Shown here piece by piece: positions 35,001 to 50,255 of a stretch of DNA of 64,000 bases. Each line of letters opens with the position of its first letter. The stretch's first letter is position 1. Source of the DNA: Paragordius varius (lineage: Eukaryota > Nematomorpha). Where the stretch lies: NCBI GenBank assembly GCA_964247055.1, contig OZ176051.1, positions 620,001-684,000 of the forward strand, in the 5' to 3' direction. The position numbers were made by a program, and so were the translations under genes. The notes beneath the pieces are model-generated. The model searched no databases, was not told the origin of the DNA, and saw only the letters and a program-made list of their open reading frames with translations.

Positions 35001-37600
35001 TTTCATATCCGATTTTTACAACGATACTTTAAAAATTAATGTATAAAACTAGTCGCATCAATACTCAAATTAAACTCTGTCCTTAAAAATCGAATATTGG
35101 TCACCGGTGAACAAAATTATTTTTTATACATTCTCTTAGTAAGACTACATCAAAATATAGAAATAGTTTGACAAACTCTTTCATATCCGATTTTTACAAC
35201 GATACTTTAAAAATTAATGTATTAAACTAGTCGCATCAATACTCAAGCTAAAACATTGTCCTTAAAAATCGGATATTGGTCACCGGTGAACAAAACTATT
35301 TTTTATACCGTCTCTTAGTAAGACTACATCAAAATATAGAGATAGTTTGACAAACTCCTTCATATCCGATTTTTACAACGATACTTTAAAAATTAATGTA
35401 TAAAACTAGTCGTATCAATAAATCGCATCAATACTCAAGTTAAACTTTGTCCTTAAAAATCGGATATTGGTCACGGTGAACAAAATTATTTTTTATACAT
35501 TCTCTTAGTAAGACTACATCAAAATATAGAGATAGTTTGACAAACTCTTTCATATCCGATTTTTACAACGATACTTTAAAAATTAATGTGTTAAACTAGT
35601 CGCATCAATACTCAAGTTAAACTTTGTCCTTAAAAATCGGATATTGGTCACCGGTGAACAAAATTATTTTTTATACATTCTCTTAGTAAGACTACATCAA
35701 AATATAGAGATAATTTGACAAACTCTTTCATATCCGATTTTTACAACGATACTTTAAAAATTATGCTATTAAACCAGTCGCATCAATTCTCAAGTTAAAC
35801 TTTGTCCTTAAAAATCGAATATTGGTCACCGGTGAACAAAATTATTTTTTATACATTCTCTTAGTAAGACTACATCAAAATATAGAGATAGTTTGACAAA
35901 CTCTTTCATATCCGATTTTTACAACGATACTTTAAAAATTATGGTATTAAACCAGTCGCATCAATACTCAAGTTAAACTTTGTCCTTAAAAATCGGATAT
36001 TGGTCACCGGTGAACAAAATTATTTTTTATACATTCTCTTAGTAAGACTACATCAAAATATAGAGATAGTTTGACAAACTCTTTATATCCGATTTTTACA
36101 ACGATACTTTAAAAATTAATGTATAAAACTAGGCGTATCAATTAATCGCATCAATACTCAAGTTAAACTTTGTCCTTAAAAATCGGATATTGGTCACGGT
36201 GAACAAAATTATTTTTTATACATTCTCTTAGTAGGACTACATCAAAATATAGAGATAGTTTGGCAAACTGTTTCATATCCGATTTTTACAACGATACTTT
36301 AAAAATTAATGTATAAAACTAGTCGCATCAATACTCAAGTTAAACTTTGTCCTTAAAAATCGAATATTGGTCACCGGTGAACAAAATTATTTTTTATACA
36401 TTCTCTTAGTAAGACTACATCAAAATATAGAGATAGTTTGACAAACTCTTTCATATCCGATTTTTACAACGATACTTTAAAAATTATGGTATTAAACCAG
36501 TCGCATCAATACTCAAGTTAAACTTTGTCCTTAAAAATCGGATATTGGTCACGGTGAACAAAATTATTTTTTATACATTCTCTTAGTAAGACTACATCAA
36601 AATATAGAGATAATTTGACAAACTCTTTCATATCCGATTTTTACAACAATACTTTAAAAATTAATGTATAAAACTAGAAGTATCAATTAATCGCATCAAT
36701 ACTCAAGTTAAACTTTGTCCTTCAAAATCGGATATTGATCACCGGTGAACAAAATTATTTTTTATACATTCTCTTAGTAGGACTACATTAAAATATAGAG
36801 ATAGTTTGGCAAACTGTTTCATATCCGATTTTTACAACGATACTTTAAAAATTAATGTATAAAACTAGTCGCATCAATACTCAAATTAAACTCTGTCCTT
36901 AAAAATCGAATATTGGTCACCGGTGAACAAAATTATTTTTTATACATTCTCTTAGTAAGACTACATCAAAATATAGAAATAGTTTGACAAACTCTTTCAT
37001 ATCCGATTTTTACAACGATACTTTAAAAATTAATGTATTAAACTAGTCGCATCAATACTCAAGCTAAAACATTGTCCTTAAAAATCGGATATTGGTCACC
37101 GGTGAACAAAACTATTTTTTATACCGTCTCTTAGTAAGACTACATCAAAATATAGAGATAGTTTGACAAACTCCTTCATATCCGATTTTTACAACGATAC
37201 TTTAAAAATTAATGTATAAAACTAGTCGTATCAATAAATCGCATCAATACTCAAGTTAAACTTTGTCCTTAAAAATCGGATATTGGTCACGGTGAACAAA
37301 ATTATTTTTTATACATTCTCTTAGTAAGACTACATCAAAATATAGAGATAGTTTGACAAACTCTTTCATATCCGATTTTTACAACGATACTTTAAAAATT
37401 AATGTGTTAAACTAGTCGCATCAATACTCAAGTTAAACTTTGTCCTTAAAAATCGGATATTGGTCACCGGTGAACAAAATTATTTTTTATACATTCTCTT
37501 AGTAAGACTACATCAAAATATAGAGATAATTTGACAAACTCTTTCATATCCGATTTTTACAACGATACTTTAAAAATTATGCTATTAAACCAGTCGCATC
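32037..37600 (+). repeat. Higher-order family marked by ctagaagtatc, five copies
   Basis: L2 units reading ctagaagtatcaattaatcg start at 32037, 32761, 33854, 34756 and 36572. Each is followed by an S1 with acattaaaatat and caaattaaactctg. The intervals are 724 bp (4 monomers), 1093 (6), 902 (5) and 1816 (10). Three copies continue into S3 and an L1 with actccttcat (33361, 35356, 37172). The last two are a 1816-bp tandem repeat sharing acaacaatac and ttatgctatt ... caattctc, which ends near 37620 where a 3-bp loss (tttgtcaaaaatc) appears. Confidence 0.9.
35125..35303 (+). repeat. Representative monomer, class S3 (179 bp)
   Basis: Marked by agaaatag near the start, tgtattaaactag in the middle, and above all caagctaaaacattgtcc in place of caagttaaactttgtcc, which adds one base. 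It ends aacaaaactatttttt and is normally followed by an L1 beginning tataccgt, so the S3/L1 boundary is a good phase marker. The aagctaaaac string occurs 31 times by my count: ten times from 871 to 12033, once at 25268, then twenty times from 33250 to 63829. Confidence 0.93.
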
Positions 37601-39651
37601 AATTCTCAAGTTAAACTTTGTCAAAAATCGGATATTGGTCACCGGTGAACAAAATTATTTTTTATACATTCTCTTAGTAAGACTACATCAAAATATAGAG
37701 ATAGTTTGACTATCTCTTTCATATCCGATTTTTACAACGATACTTTAAAAATTATGGTATTAAACCAGTCGCATCAATACTCAAGTTAAACTTTCTCCTT
37801 AAAAATCGGATATTGGTCACCGGTGAACAAAATTATTTTTTATACATTCTCTTAGTAAGACTACATCAAAATATAGATATAGTTTGACAAACTCTTTCAT
37901 ATCCGATTTTTACAATGATACTTTAAAAATTAATGTATAAAACTAGGCGTATCAATTAATCGCATCAATACTCAAGTTAAACTTTGTCCTTAAAAATCGG
38001 ATATTGGTCACGGTGAACAAAATTATTTTTTATACATTCTCTTAGTAGGACTACATCAAAATATAGAGATAGTTTGGCAAACTGTTTCATATCCGATTTT
38101 TACAACGATACTTTAAAAATTAATGTATAAAACTAGTCGCATCAATACTCAAGTTAAACTTTGTCCTTAAAAATCGAATATTGGTCACCGGTGAACAAAA
38201 TTATTTTTTATACATTCTCTTAGTAAGACTACATCAAAATATAGAGATAGTTTGACAAACTCTTTCATATCCGATTTTTACAACGATACTTTAAAAATTA
38301 TGGTATTAAACCAGTCGCATCAATACTCAAGTTAAACTTTGTCCTTAAAAATCGGATATTGGTCACCGGTGAACAAAATTATTTTTTATACATTCTCTTA
38401 GTAAGACTACATCAAAATATAGAGATAATTTGACAAACTCTTTATATCCAATTTTTACAACGATACTTTAAAAATTATGGTATTAAACCAGTCGCATCAA
38501 TACTCAAGTTAAACTTTGTCCTTAAAAATCGGATATTGGTCACGGTGAACAAAATTATTTTTTATACATTCTCTTAGTAAGACTACATCAAAATATAGAG
38601 ATAATTTGACAAACTCTTTCATATCCGATTTTTACAACGATACTTTAAAAATTAATGTATAAAACTAGGCGTATCAATTAATCGCATCAATACTCAAGTT
38701 AAACTTTGTCTTTAAAAATCGGATATTGGTCACCGGTGAACAAAATTATTTTTTATACATTCTCTTAGTAAGACTACATCAAAATATAGAGATAGTTTGA
38801 CAAACTCTTTCATATCCGATTTTTACAACGATACTTTAAAAATTAATGTGTTAAACTAGTCGCATCAATACTCAAGTTAAACTTTGTCCTTAAAAATCGG
38901 ATATTGGTCACCGGTGAACAAAATTATTTTTTATACATTCTCTTAGTAAGACTACATCAAAATATAGAGATAATTTGACAAACTCTTTCATATCCGATTT
39001 TTACAACGATACTTTAAAAATTATGGTATTAAACCAGTCGCATCAATACTCAAGTTAAACTTTGTCCTTAAAAATCGGATATTGGTCACCGGTGAACAAA
39101 ATTATTTTTTATACATTCTCTTAGTAAGACTACATCAAAATATAGAGATAGTTTGACAAACTCTTTATATCCGATTTTTACAACGATACTTTAAAAATTA
39201 TGGTATTAAACCAGTCGCATCAATACTCAAGTTAAACTTTGTCCTTAAAAATCGGATATTGGTCACGGTGAACAAAATTATTTTTTATACATTCTCTTAG
39301 TAAGACTACATCAAAATATAGAGATAATTTGACAAACTCTTTCATATCCGATTTTTACAACGATACTTTAAAAATTAATGTATAAAACTAGGCGTATCAA
39401 TTAATCGCATCAATACTCAAGTTAAACTTTGTCCTTAAAAATCAAATATTGGTCACCGGTGAACAAAATTATTTTTTATACATTCTCTTAGTAGGACTAC
39501 ATCAAAATATAGAGATAGTTTTGCAAACTGTTTCATATCCGATTTTTACAACGATACTTTAAAAATTAATGTATAAAACTAGTCGCATCAATACTCAAGT
39601 TAAACTCTGTCCTTAAAAATCGAATATTGGTCACCGGTGAACAAAATTTTT

Positions 39652-41837
39652 TATACATTCTCTTAGTAAGACTACATCAAAATATAGAAATAGTTTGATA
39701 AACTCTTTCATATCCGATTTTTACAACGATACTTTAAAAATTAATGTATTAAACTAGTCGCATCAATACTCAAGCTAAAACATTGTCCTTAAAAATCGGA
39801 TATTGGTCACCTGTGAACAAAACTATTTTTTATACCGTCTCTTAGTAAGACTACATCAAAATATAGAGATAGTTTGACAAACTCTTTCACATCCGATTTT
39901 TACAACGATACTTTAAAAATTAATGTATAAAACTAGTCGTATCAATAAATCGCATCAATACTCAAGTTAAACTTTCTCCTTAAAAATCGGATATTGGTCA
40001 CCGGTGAACAAAATTATTTTTTTTACATTCTCTTAGTAAGACTACATCAAAATATAGAGATAGTTTGACAAACTCTTTCATATCCGATTTTTACAACGAT
40101 ACTTTAAAAATTAATGTATAAAACTAGTCCTATCAATAAATCGCATCAATACTCAAGTTAAACTTTCTCCTTAAAAATCGGATATTGGTCACCGGTGAAC
40201 AAAATTATTTTTTATACATTCTCTTAGTAAGACTACATCAAAATATAGAGATAGTTTGACAAACTCTTTCATATCCGATTTTTACAACGATACTTTAAAA
40301 ATAAATGTGTTAAACTAGTCGCATCAATACTCAAGTTAAACTTTGTCCTCAAAAATCAGATATTGGTCATAGGTGAACAAAATTATTTTTTATACATTCT
40401 CTTAGTAAGACTACATCAAAATATAGAGATAGTTTGACAAACTCTTTCATATCCGATTTTTACAACGATACTTTAAAAATTAATGTATAAAACTAGTCGC
40501 ATCAATACTCAAGTTAAACTTTGTCCTTAAAAATCGGATATTGGTCACCGGTGAACAAAATTATTTTTTATACATTCTCTTAGTAAGACTACATCAAAAT
40601 ATAGAGATAATTTGACAAACTCTTTCATATCCGATTTTTACAACGATACTTTAAAAATAAATGTGTTAAACTAGTCGCATCAATACTCAAGCTAAAACAT
40701 TGTCCTAAATCGGATATTGGTCACCTGTGAACAAAACTATTTTTTATACCGTCTCTTAGTAAGACTACCTCAAAATATAGAGATAGTTTGACAAACTCTT
40801 TCATATCCGATTTTTACAACGATACTTTAAAAATTAATGTATAAAACTAGTCGTATCAATAAATCGCATCAATACTCAAGTTAAACTTTCTCCTTAAAAA
40901 TCGGATATTGGTCACCGGTGAACAAAATTATTTTTTATACATTCTCTTAGTAAGACTACATCAAAATATAGAGATAGTTTGACAAACTCTTTCATATCCG
41001 ATTTTTACAACGATACTTTAAAAATTAATGTATAAAACTAGTCCTATCAATAAATCGCATCAATACTCAAGTTAAACTTTCTCCTTAAAAATCGGATATT
41101 GGTCACCGGTGAACAAAATTATTTTTTATACATTCTCTTAGTAAGACTACATCAAAATATAGAGATAGTTTGACAAACTCTTTCATATCCGATTTTTACA
41201 ACGATACTTTAAAAATTAATGTGTTAAACTAGTCGCATCAATACTCAAGTTAAACTTTGTCCTCAAAAATCAGATATTGGTCATAGGTGAACAAAATTAT
41301 TTTTTATACATTCTCTTAGTAAGACTACATCAAAATATAGAAATAGTTTGATAAACTCTTTCATATCCGATTTTTACAACGATACTTTAAAAATTAATGT
41401 ATTAAACTAGTCGCATCAATACTCAAGCTAAAACATTGTCCTTAAAAATCGGATATTGGTCACCTGTGAACAAAACTATTTTTTATACCGTCTCTTAGTA
41501 AGACTACATCAAAATATAGAGATAGTTTGACAAACTCTTTCATATCCGATTTTTACAACGATACTTTAAAAATTATGGTATTAAACCAGTCGCATCAATA
41601 CTCAAGTTAAACTTTGTCCTTAAAAATCGGATATTGGTCACCGGTGAACAAAATTATTTTTTATACATTCTCTTAGTAAGACTACATCAAAATATAGAGA
41701 TAGTTTGACAAACTCTTTATATCCGATTTTTACAACGATACTTTAAAAATTATGGTATTAAACCAGTCGCATCAATACTCAAGTTAAACTTTGTCCTTAA
41801 AAATCGGATATTGGTCACGGTGAACAAAATTATTTTT
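39652..41837 (+). repeat. 2186-bp tandem duplication, copy 1 (12 monomers)
   Basis: Repeated directly at 41838-44023. Shared private marks at constant offset: ctttcacatcc (39884 and 42070), attttttttacattc (about 40017 and 42203), ctagtcctatc, aaaaataaatgtg, tgtcctaaatcgg and actacctc (40765 and 42951). Internally it contains two related S3-L1-L1-S4 runs, so it is itself composed of smaller repeats. The stretches I compared were essentially identical apart from a 3-bp difference at the very start. Confidence 0.92.
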
Positions 41838-44023
41838 TATACATTCTCTTAGTAAGACTACATCAAAATATAGAAATAGTTTGATAAACTCTTTCATATC
41901 CGATTTTTACAACGATACTTTAAAAATTAATGTATTAAACTAGTCGCATCAATACTCAAGCTAAAACATTGTCCTTAAAAATCGGATATTGGTCACCTGT
42001 GAACAAAACTATTTTTTATACCGTCTCTTAGTAAGACTACATCAAAATATAGAGATAGTTTGACAAACTCTTTCACATCCGATTTTTACAACGATACTTT
42101 AAAAATTAATGTATAAAACTAGTCGTATCAATAAATCGCATCAATACTCAAGTTAAACTTTCTCCTTAAAAATCGGATATTGGTCACCGGTGAACAAAAT
42201 TATTTTTTTTACATTCTCTTAGTAAGACTACATCAAAATATAGAGATAGTTTGACAAACTCTTTCATATCCGATTTTTACAACGATACTTTAAAAATTAA
42301 TGTATAAAACTAGTCCTATCAATAAATCGCATCAATACTCAAGTTAAACTTTCTCCTTAAAAATCGGATATTGGTCACCGGTGAACAAAATTATTTTTTA
42401 TACATTCTCTTAGTAAGACTACATCAAAATATAGAGATAGTTTGACAAACTCTTTCATATCCGATTTTTACAACGATACTTTAAAAATAAATGTGTTAAA
42501 CTAGTCGCATCAATACTCAAGTTAAACTTTGTCCTCAAAAATCAGATATTGGTCATAGGTGAACAAAATTATTTTTTATACATTCTCTTAGTAAGACTAC
42601 ATCAAAATATAGAGATAGTTTGACAAACTCTTTCATATCCGATTTTTACAACGATACTTTAAAAATTAATGTATAAAACTAGTCGCATCAATACTCAAGT
42701 TAAACTTTGTCCTTAAAAATCGGATATTGGTCACCGGTGAACAAAATTATTTTTTATACATTCTCTTAGTAAGACTACATCAAAATATAGAGATAATTTG
42801 ACAAACTCTTTCATATCCGATTTTTACAACGATACTTTAAAAATAAATGTGTTAAACTAGTCGCATCAATACTCAAGCTAAAACATTGTCCTAAATCGGA
42901 TATTGGTCACCTGTGAACAAAACTATTTTTTATACCGTCTCTTAGTAAGACTACCTCAAAATATAGAGATAGTTTGACAAACTCTTTCATATCCGATTTT
43001 TACAACGATACTTTAAAAATTAATGTATAAAACTAGTCGTATCAATAAATCGCATCAATACTCAAGTTAAACTTTCTCCTTAAAAATCGGATATTGGTCA
43101 CCGGTGAACAAAATTATTTTTTATACATTCTCTTAGTAAGACTACATCAAAATATAGAGATAGTTTGACAAACTCTTTCATATCCGATTTTTACAACGAT
43201 ACTTTAAAAATTAATGTATAAAACTAGTCCTATCAATAAATCGCATCAATACTCAAGTTAAACTTTCTCCTTAAAAATCGGATATTGGTCACCGGTGAAC
43301 AAAATTATTTTTTATACATTCTCTTAGTAAGACTACATCAAAATATAGAGATAGTTTGACAAACTCTTTCATATCCGATTTTTACAACGATACTTTAAAA
43401 ATTAATGTGTTAAACTAGTCGCATCAATACTCAAGTTAAACTTTGTCCTCAAAAATCAGATATTGGTCATAGGTGAACAAAATTATTTTTTATACATTCT
43501 CTTAGTAAGACTACATCAAAATATAGAAATAGTTTGATAAACTCTTTCATATCCGATTTTTACAACGATACTTTAAAAATTAATGTATTAAACTAGTCGC
43601 ATCAATACTCAAGCTAAAACATTGTCCTTAAAAATCGGATATTGGTCACCTGTGAACAAAACTATTTTTTATACCGTCTCTTAGTAAGACTACATCAAAA
43701 TATAGAGATAGTTTGACAAACTCTTTCATATCCGATTTTTACAACGATACTTTAAAAATTATGGTATTAAACCAGTCGCATCAATACTCAAGTTAAACTT
43801 TGTCCTTAAAAATCGGATATTGGTCACCGGTGAACAAAATTATTTTTTATACATTCTCTTAGTAAGACTACATCAAAATATAGAGATAGTTTGACAAACT
43901 CTTTATATCCGATTTTTACAACGATACTTTAAAAATTATGGTATTAAACCAGTCGCATCAATACTCAAGTTAAACTTTGTCCTTAAAAATCGGATATTGG
44001 TCACGGTGAACAAAATTATTTTT
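41838..44023 (+). repeat. 2186-bp tandem duplication, copy 2
   Basis: Direct repeat of the preceding twelve monomers. At its end the array goes on with an L2-S1-S3 run (44024 onward) like the one just upstream of copy 1 (about 39290-39650). The duplication thus appears inserted between two parts of an older higher-order unit. Confidence 0.9.
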
Positions 44024-45183
44024 TATACATTCTCTTAGTAAGACTACATCAAAATATAGAGATAATTTGACAAACTCTTTCATATCCGATTTTTACAACG
44101 ATACTTTAAAAATTAATGTATAAAACTAGGCGTATCAATTAATCGCATCAATACTCAAGTTAAACTTTGTCCTTAAAAATCGGATATTGGTCACCGGTGA
44201 ACAAAATTATTTTTTATACATTCTCTTAGTAGGACTACATCAAAATATAGAGATAGTTTTGCAAACTGTTTCATATCCGATTTTTACAACGATACTTTAA
44301 AAATTAATGTATAAAACTAGTCGCATCAATACTCAAGTTAAACTCTGTCCTTAAAAATCGAATATTGGTCACCGGTGAACAAAATTATTTTTTATACATT
44401 CTCTTAGTAAGACTACATCAAAATATAGAAATAGTTTGATAAACTCTTTCATATCCGATTTTTACAACGATACTTTAAAAATTAATGTATTAAACTAGTC
44501 GCATCAATACTCAAGCTAAAACATTGTCCTTAAAAATCGGATATTGGTCACCTGTGAACAAAACTATTTTTTATACCGTCTTTTAGTAAGACTACATCAA
44601 AATATAGAGATAGTTTGACAAACTCTTTCATATCCGATTTTTACAACGATACTTTAAAAATTAATGTATAAAACTAGGCGTATCAATTAATCGCATCAAT
44701 ACTCAAGTTAAACTTTGTCCTTAAAAATCGGATATTGGTCACCGGTGAACAAAATTATTTTTTATACATTCTCTTAGTAGGACTACATCAAAATATAGAG
44801 ATAGTTTGACAAACTCTTTCATATCCGATTTTTACAACGATATTTTAAAAATTATGGTATTAAACCAGTCGCATCAATACTCAAGTTAAACTTTGTCCTT
44901 AAAAATCGGATATTGGTCACCGGTGAACAAAATTATTTTTTATACATTCTCTTAGTAAGACTACATCAAAATATAGAGATAGTTTGTCAAACTCTTTCAT
45001 ATCCGATTTTTACAACGATACTTTAAAAATTATTGTATTAAACCAGTCGCATCAATACTCAAGTTAAACTTTGTCCTTAAAAATCGGATATTGGTCACCG
45101 GTGAACAAAATTATTTTTTATACATTCTCTTAGTAGGACTACATCAAAATATAGAGATAGTTTCGCAAACTGTTTCATATCCA

Positions 45184-46433
45184 ATTTTTACAACGATACT
45201 TTAAAAATTAATGTATAAAACTAGTCGCATCAATACTCAAGTTAAATTTTGTCCTTAAAAATCGGATATTGGTCACCGGTGAACAAAATTATTTTTTATA
45301 CATTCTCTTAGTAAGACTACATCAAAATATAGAGATAATTTGACAAACTCTTTCATATACGATTTTTACAACGATACTTTAAAAATTAATGTATAAAACT
45401 AGGCGTATCAATTAATCGCATCAATACTCAAGTTAAACTTTGTCCTTAAAAATCGGATATTGGTCACCGGTGAACAAAATTATTTTTTATACATTCTCTT
45501 AGTAGGACTACATCAAAATATAGAGATAGTTTTGCAAACTGTTTCATATCCGATTTTTACAACGATACTTTAAAAATTAATGTATAAAACTAGTCGCATC
45601 AATGCTCAAGTTAAACTCTGTATTTAAAAATCGAATATTGGTCACCGGTGAACAAAATTATTTTTTATACATTCTCTTAGTAAGACTACATCAAAATATA
45701 GAAATAGTTTGATAAACTATTTCATATCCGATTTTTACAACGATACTTTAAAAATTAATGTATTAAACTAGTCGCATCAATACTCAAGCTAAAACATTGT
45801 CCTTAAAAATCGGATATTGGTCACCTGTGAACAAAACTATTTTTTATACCGTCTCTTAGTAAGACTACATCAAAATATAGAGATAGTTTGACAAACTCTT
45901 TCATATCCGATTTTTACAACGATACTTTAAAAATTAATGTATAAAACTAGTCGTATCAATAAATCGCATCAATACTCAAGTTAAACTTTCTCCTTAAAAA
46001 TCGGATATTGGTCACCGTTGAACAAAATTATTTTTTATACATTATCTTAGTAAGACTACATCAAAATATAGAGATAGTTTGACAAACTCTTTCATATCCG
46101 ATTTTTACAACGATACTTTAAAAATTAATGTATAAAACTAGTCGTATCAATAAATCGCATCAATACTCAAGTTAAACTTTCTCCTTAAAAATCGGATATT
46201 GGTCACCGGTGAACAAAATTATTTTTTATACATTCTCTTAGTAAGACTACATCAAAATATAGAGATAGTTTGACAAACTCTTTCATATCCGATTTTTACA
46301 ACGATACTTTAAAAATTAATGTGTTAAACTAGTCGCATCAATACTCAAGTTAAACTTTGTCCTCAAAAATCAGATATTGGTCATAGGTGAACAAAATTAT
46401 TTTTTATACATTCTCTTAGTAAGACTACATTAA
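45184..46433 (+). repeat. Second copy of the 1.25-kb block at 24666-25915
   Basis: Same marks at +20518 bp, with a few private differences (ctgtatttaaaaa near 45620, tcaccgttga near 46013, acattatctt near 46040). Here it sits within the S3-marked higher-order repeats of the right half, so it fits its surroundings better than the 25-kb copy does. Confidence 0.87.
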
Positions 46434-49153
46434 AATATAGAGATAGTTTGACAAACTCTTTCATATCCGATTTTTACAACGATACTGTAAAAATTAATGT
46501 ATAAAACTAGTCGCATCAATACTCAAGTTAAACTTTGTCCTCAAAAATCGAATATTGGTCACCGGTGAACAAAATTATTTTTTATACATTCTCTTAGTAA
46601 GACTACATCAAAATATAGAGATACTTTGACAAACTCTTTCATATCCGATTTTTACAACGATACTTTAAAAATTAATGTGTTAAACTAGTCGCATCAATAC
46701 TCAAGTTATACTTTGTCCTTAAAAATCGGATATTCGTCACCGGTGAACAAAATTATTTTTTATACATTCTCTTAGTAAGACTACATCAAAATATACAGAT
46801 AGTTTGACAAACTCTTTCATATCCGATTTTTACAACGATATTTTAAAAATTATGGTATTAAACCAGTCGCATCAATACTCAAGTTAAACTTTGTCCTTAA
46901 AAATCGGATATTGGTCACCGGTGAACAAAATTATTTTTTATACATTCTCTTAGTAAGACTACATCAAAATATAGAGATAGTTTGACAAACTCTTTCATAT
47001 CCGATTTTTACAACGATACTTTAAAAATTATGGTATTAAACCAGTCGCATCAATACTCAAGTTAAACTTTGTCCTTAAAAATCGGATATTGGTCACCGGT
47101 GAACAAAATTATTTTTTAGACATTCTCTTGGTAGGACTACATCAAAATATAGAGATAGTTTCGCAAACTGTTTCATATCCAATTTTTACAACGATACTTT
47201 AAAAATTAATGTATAAAACTAGTCGCATCAATACTCAAGTTAAACTTTGTCCTTAAAAATCGGATATTGGTCACCGGTGAACAAAATTATTTTTTATACA
47301 TTCTCTTAGTAAGACTACATCAAAATATAGAGATAATTTGACAAACTCTTTCATATCCGATTTTTACAACGATACTTTAAAAATTAATGTATAAAACTAG
47401 GCGTATCAATTAATCGCATCAATACTCAAGTTAAACTTTGTCCTTAAAAATCGGATATTGGTCACCGGTGAACAAAGTTATTTTTTATACATTCTCTTAG
47501 TAGGACTACATCAAAATATAGAGATAGTTTTGCAAACTGTTTCATATCCGATTTTTACAACGATACTTTAAAAATTAATGTATAAAACTAGTCGCATCAA
47601 TACTCAAGTTAAACTCTGTCCTTAAAAATCGAATATTGGTCACCGGTGAACAAAATTATTTTTTATACATTCTCTTAGTAAGACTACATCAAAATATAGA
47701 AATAGTTTGATAAACTCTTTCATATCCGATTTTTACAACGATACTTTAAAAATTAATGTATTAAACTAGTCGCATCAATACTCAAGCTAAAACATTGTCC
47801 TTAAAAATCGGATATTGGTCACCTGTGAACAAAACTATTTTTTATACCGTCTCTTAGTAAGACTACATCAAAATATAGAGATAGTTTGACAAACTCTTTC
47901 ATATCCGATTTTTACAACGATACTTTAAAAATTAATGTATAAAACTAGTCGTATCAATAAATCGCATCAATACTCAAGTTAAACTTTCTCCTTAAAAATC
48001 GGATATTGGTCACCGGTGAACAAAATTATTTTTTATACATTCTCTTAGTAAGACTACATCAAAATATAGAGATAGTTTGACAAACTCTTTCATATCCGAT
48101 TTTTACAACGATACTTTAAAAATTAATGTATAAAACTAGTCGTATCAATAAATCGCATCAATACTCAAGTTAAACTTTGTCCTTAAAAATCGGATATTGG
48201 TCACCGGTGAACAAAATTATTTTTTATACATTCTCTTAGTAAGACTACATCAAAATATACAGATAATTTGACAAACTCTTTCATATCCGATTTTTACAAC
48301 GATACTTTAAAATTAATGTATAAAACTAGGCGTATCAATTAATCGCATCAATACTCAAGTTAAACTTTGTCCTTAAAAATCGGATATTGGTCACCGGTGA
48401 ACAAAATTATTTTTTATACATTCTCTTAGTAGGACTACATCAAAATATAGAGATAGTTTTGCAAACTGTTTCATATCCGATTTTTACAACGATACTTTAA
48501 AAATTAATGTATAAAACTAGTCGCATCAATACTCAAGTTAAACTCTGTCCTTAAAAATCGAATATTGGTCACCGGTGAACAAAATTATTTTTTATACATT
48601 CTCTTAGTAAGACTACATCAAAATATAGAAATAGTTTGATAAACTCTTTCATATCCGATTTTTACAACGATACTTTAAAAATTAATGTATTAAACTAGTC
48701 GCATCAATACTCAAGCTAAAACATTGTCCTTAAAAATCGGATATTGGTCACCTGTGAACAAAACTATTTTTTATACCGTCTCTTAGTAAGACTACATCAA
48801 AATATAGAGATAGTTTGACAAACTCTTTCATATCCGATTTTTACAACGATACTTTAAAAATTAATGTATAAAACTAGTCGTATCAATAAATCGCATCAAT
48901 ACTCAAGTTAAACTTTCTCCTTAAAAATCGGATATTGGTCACCGGTGAACAAAATTATTTTTTATACATTCTCTTAGTAAGACTACATCAAAATATAGAT
49001 ATAGTTTGACAAACTCTTTTATATCCGATTTTTACAACGATACTTTAAAAATTAATGTATAAAACTAGTCGTATCAATAAATCGCATCAATACTCAAGTT
49101 AAACTTTCTCCTTAAAAATCGGATATTGGTCACCGGTGAACAAAATTATTTTT

Positions 49154-50255
49154 TATACATTCTCTTAGTAAGACTACATCAAAATATAGAGATAGTTTGA
49201 CAAACTCTTTCATATCCGATTTTTACAACGATACTTTAAAAATTAATGTGTTAAACTAGTCGCATCAATACTCAAGTTAAACTTTGTCCTCAAAAATCAG
49301 ATATTGGTCATAGGTGAACAAAATTATTTTTTATACATTCTCTTAGTATGACTACATCAAAATATAGAGATAGTTTGACAAACTGTTTCATATCCGATTT
49401 TTACAACGATACTGTAAAAATTAATGTATAAAACTAGTCGCATCAATACTCAAGTTAAACTTTGTCCTTAAAAATCGAATATTGGTCACCTGTGAACAAA
49501 ATTATTTTTTATACATTCTCTTAGTAAGACTACATCAAAATATAGAGATAGTTTGACAAACTCTTTCATATCCGATTTTTACAACGATACTTTAAAAATT
49601 AATGTGTTAAACTAGTCGCATCAATACTCAAGTTATACTTTGTCCTTAAAAATCGGATATTCCTCACCGGTGAACAAAATTATTTTTTATACATTCTCTT
49701 AGTAAGACTACATCAAAATATAGAGATAGTTTGACAAACTCTTTCATATCCGATTTTTACAACGATATTTTAAAAATTATGGTATTAAACCAGTCGCATC
49801 AATACTCAAGTTAAACTTTGTCCTTAAAAATCGGATATTGGTCACCGGTGAACAAAATTATTTTTTATACATTCTCTTAGTAAGACTACATCAAAATATA
49901 GAGATAATTTGACAAACTCTTTCATATCCGATTTTTACAACGATACTTTAAAAATTAATGTATAAAACTAGGCGTATCAATTAATCGCATCAATACTCAA
50001 GTTAAACTTTGTCCTTAAAAATCGGATATTGGTCACCGGTGAACAAAATTATTTTTTATACATTCTCTTAGTAGGACTACATCAAAATATAGAGATAGTT
50101 TTGCAAACTGTTTCATATCCGATTTTTACAACGATACTTTAAAAATTAATGTGTTAAACTAGTCGCATCAATACTCAAGTTAAACTTTGTCCTTAAAAAT
50201 CAGATATTGGTCACCGGTGAACAAAATTATTTTTTATACATTCTCTTAGTAAGAC
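49154..50255 (+). repeat. 1.1-kb block repeated at +6928 bp (56082)
   Basis: S4(tcatagg), then a unit with agtatgac and gactgtaaaaa-type sequence ending tcacctgtga, an S4 variant with caagttatac and tattcctcacc, S2 (gatattttaaa), L2, S1. The offset of 6928 is the same at agtatgac (49347 and 56275) and tattcctcacc (49661 and 56589). The match ends near 50260, where this copy runs into an S3 unit and the other into S2. Confidence 0.85.
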
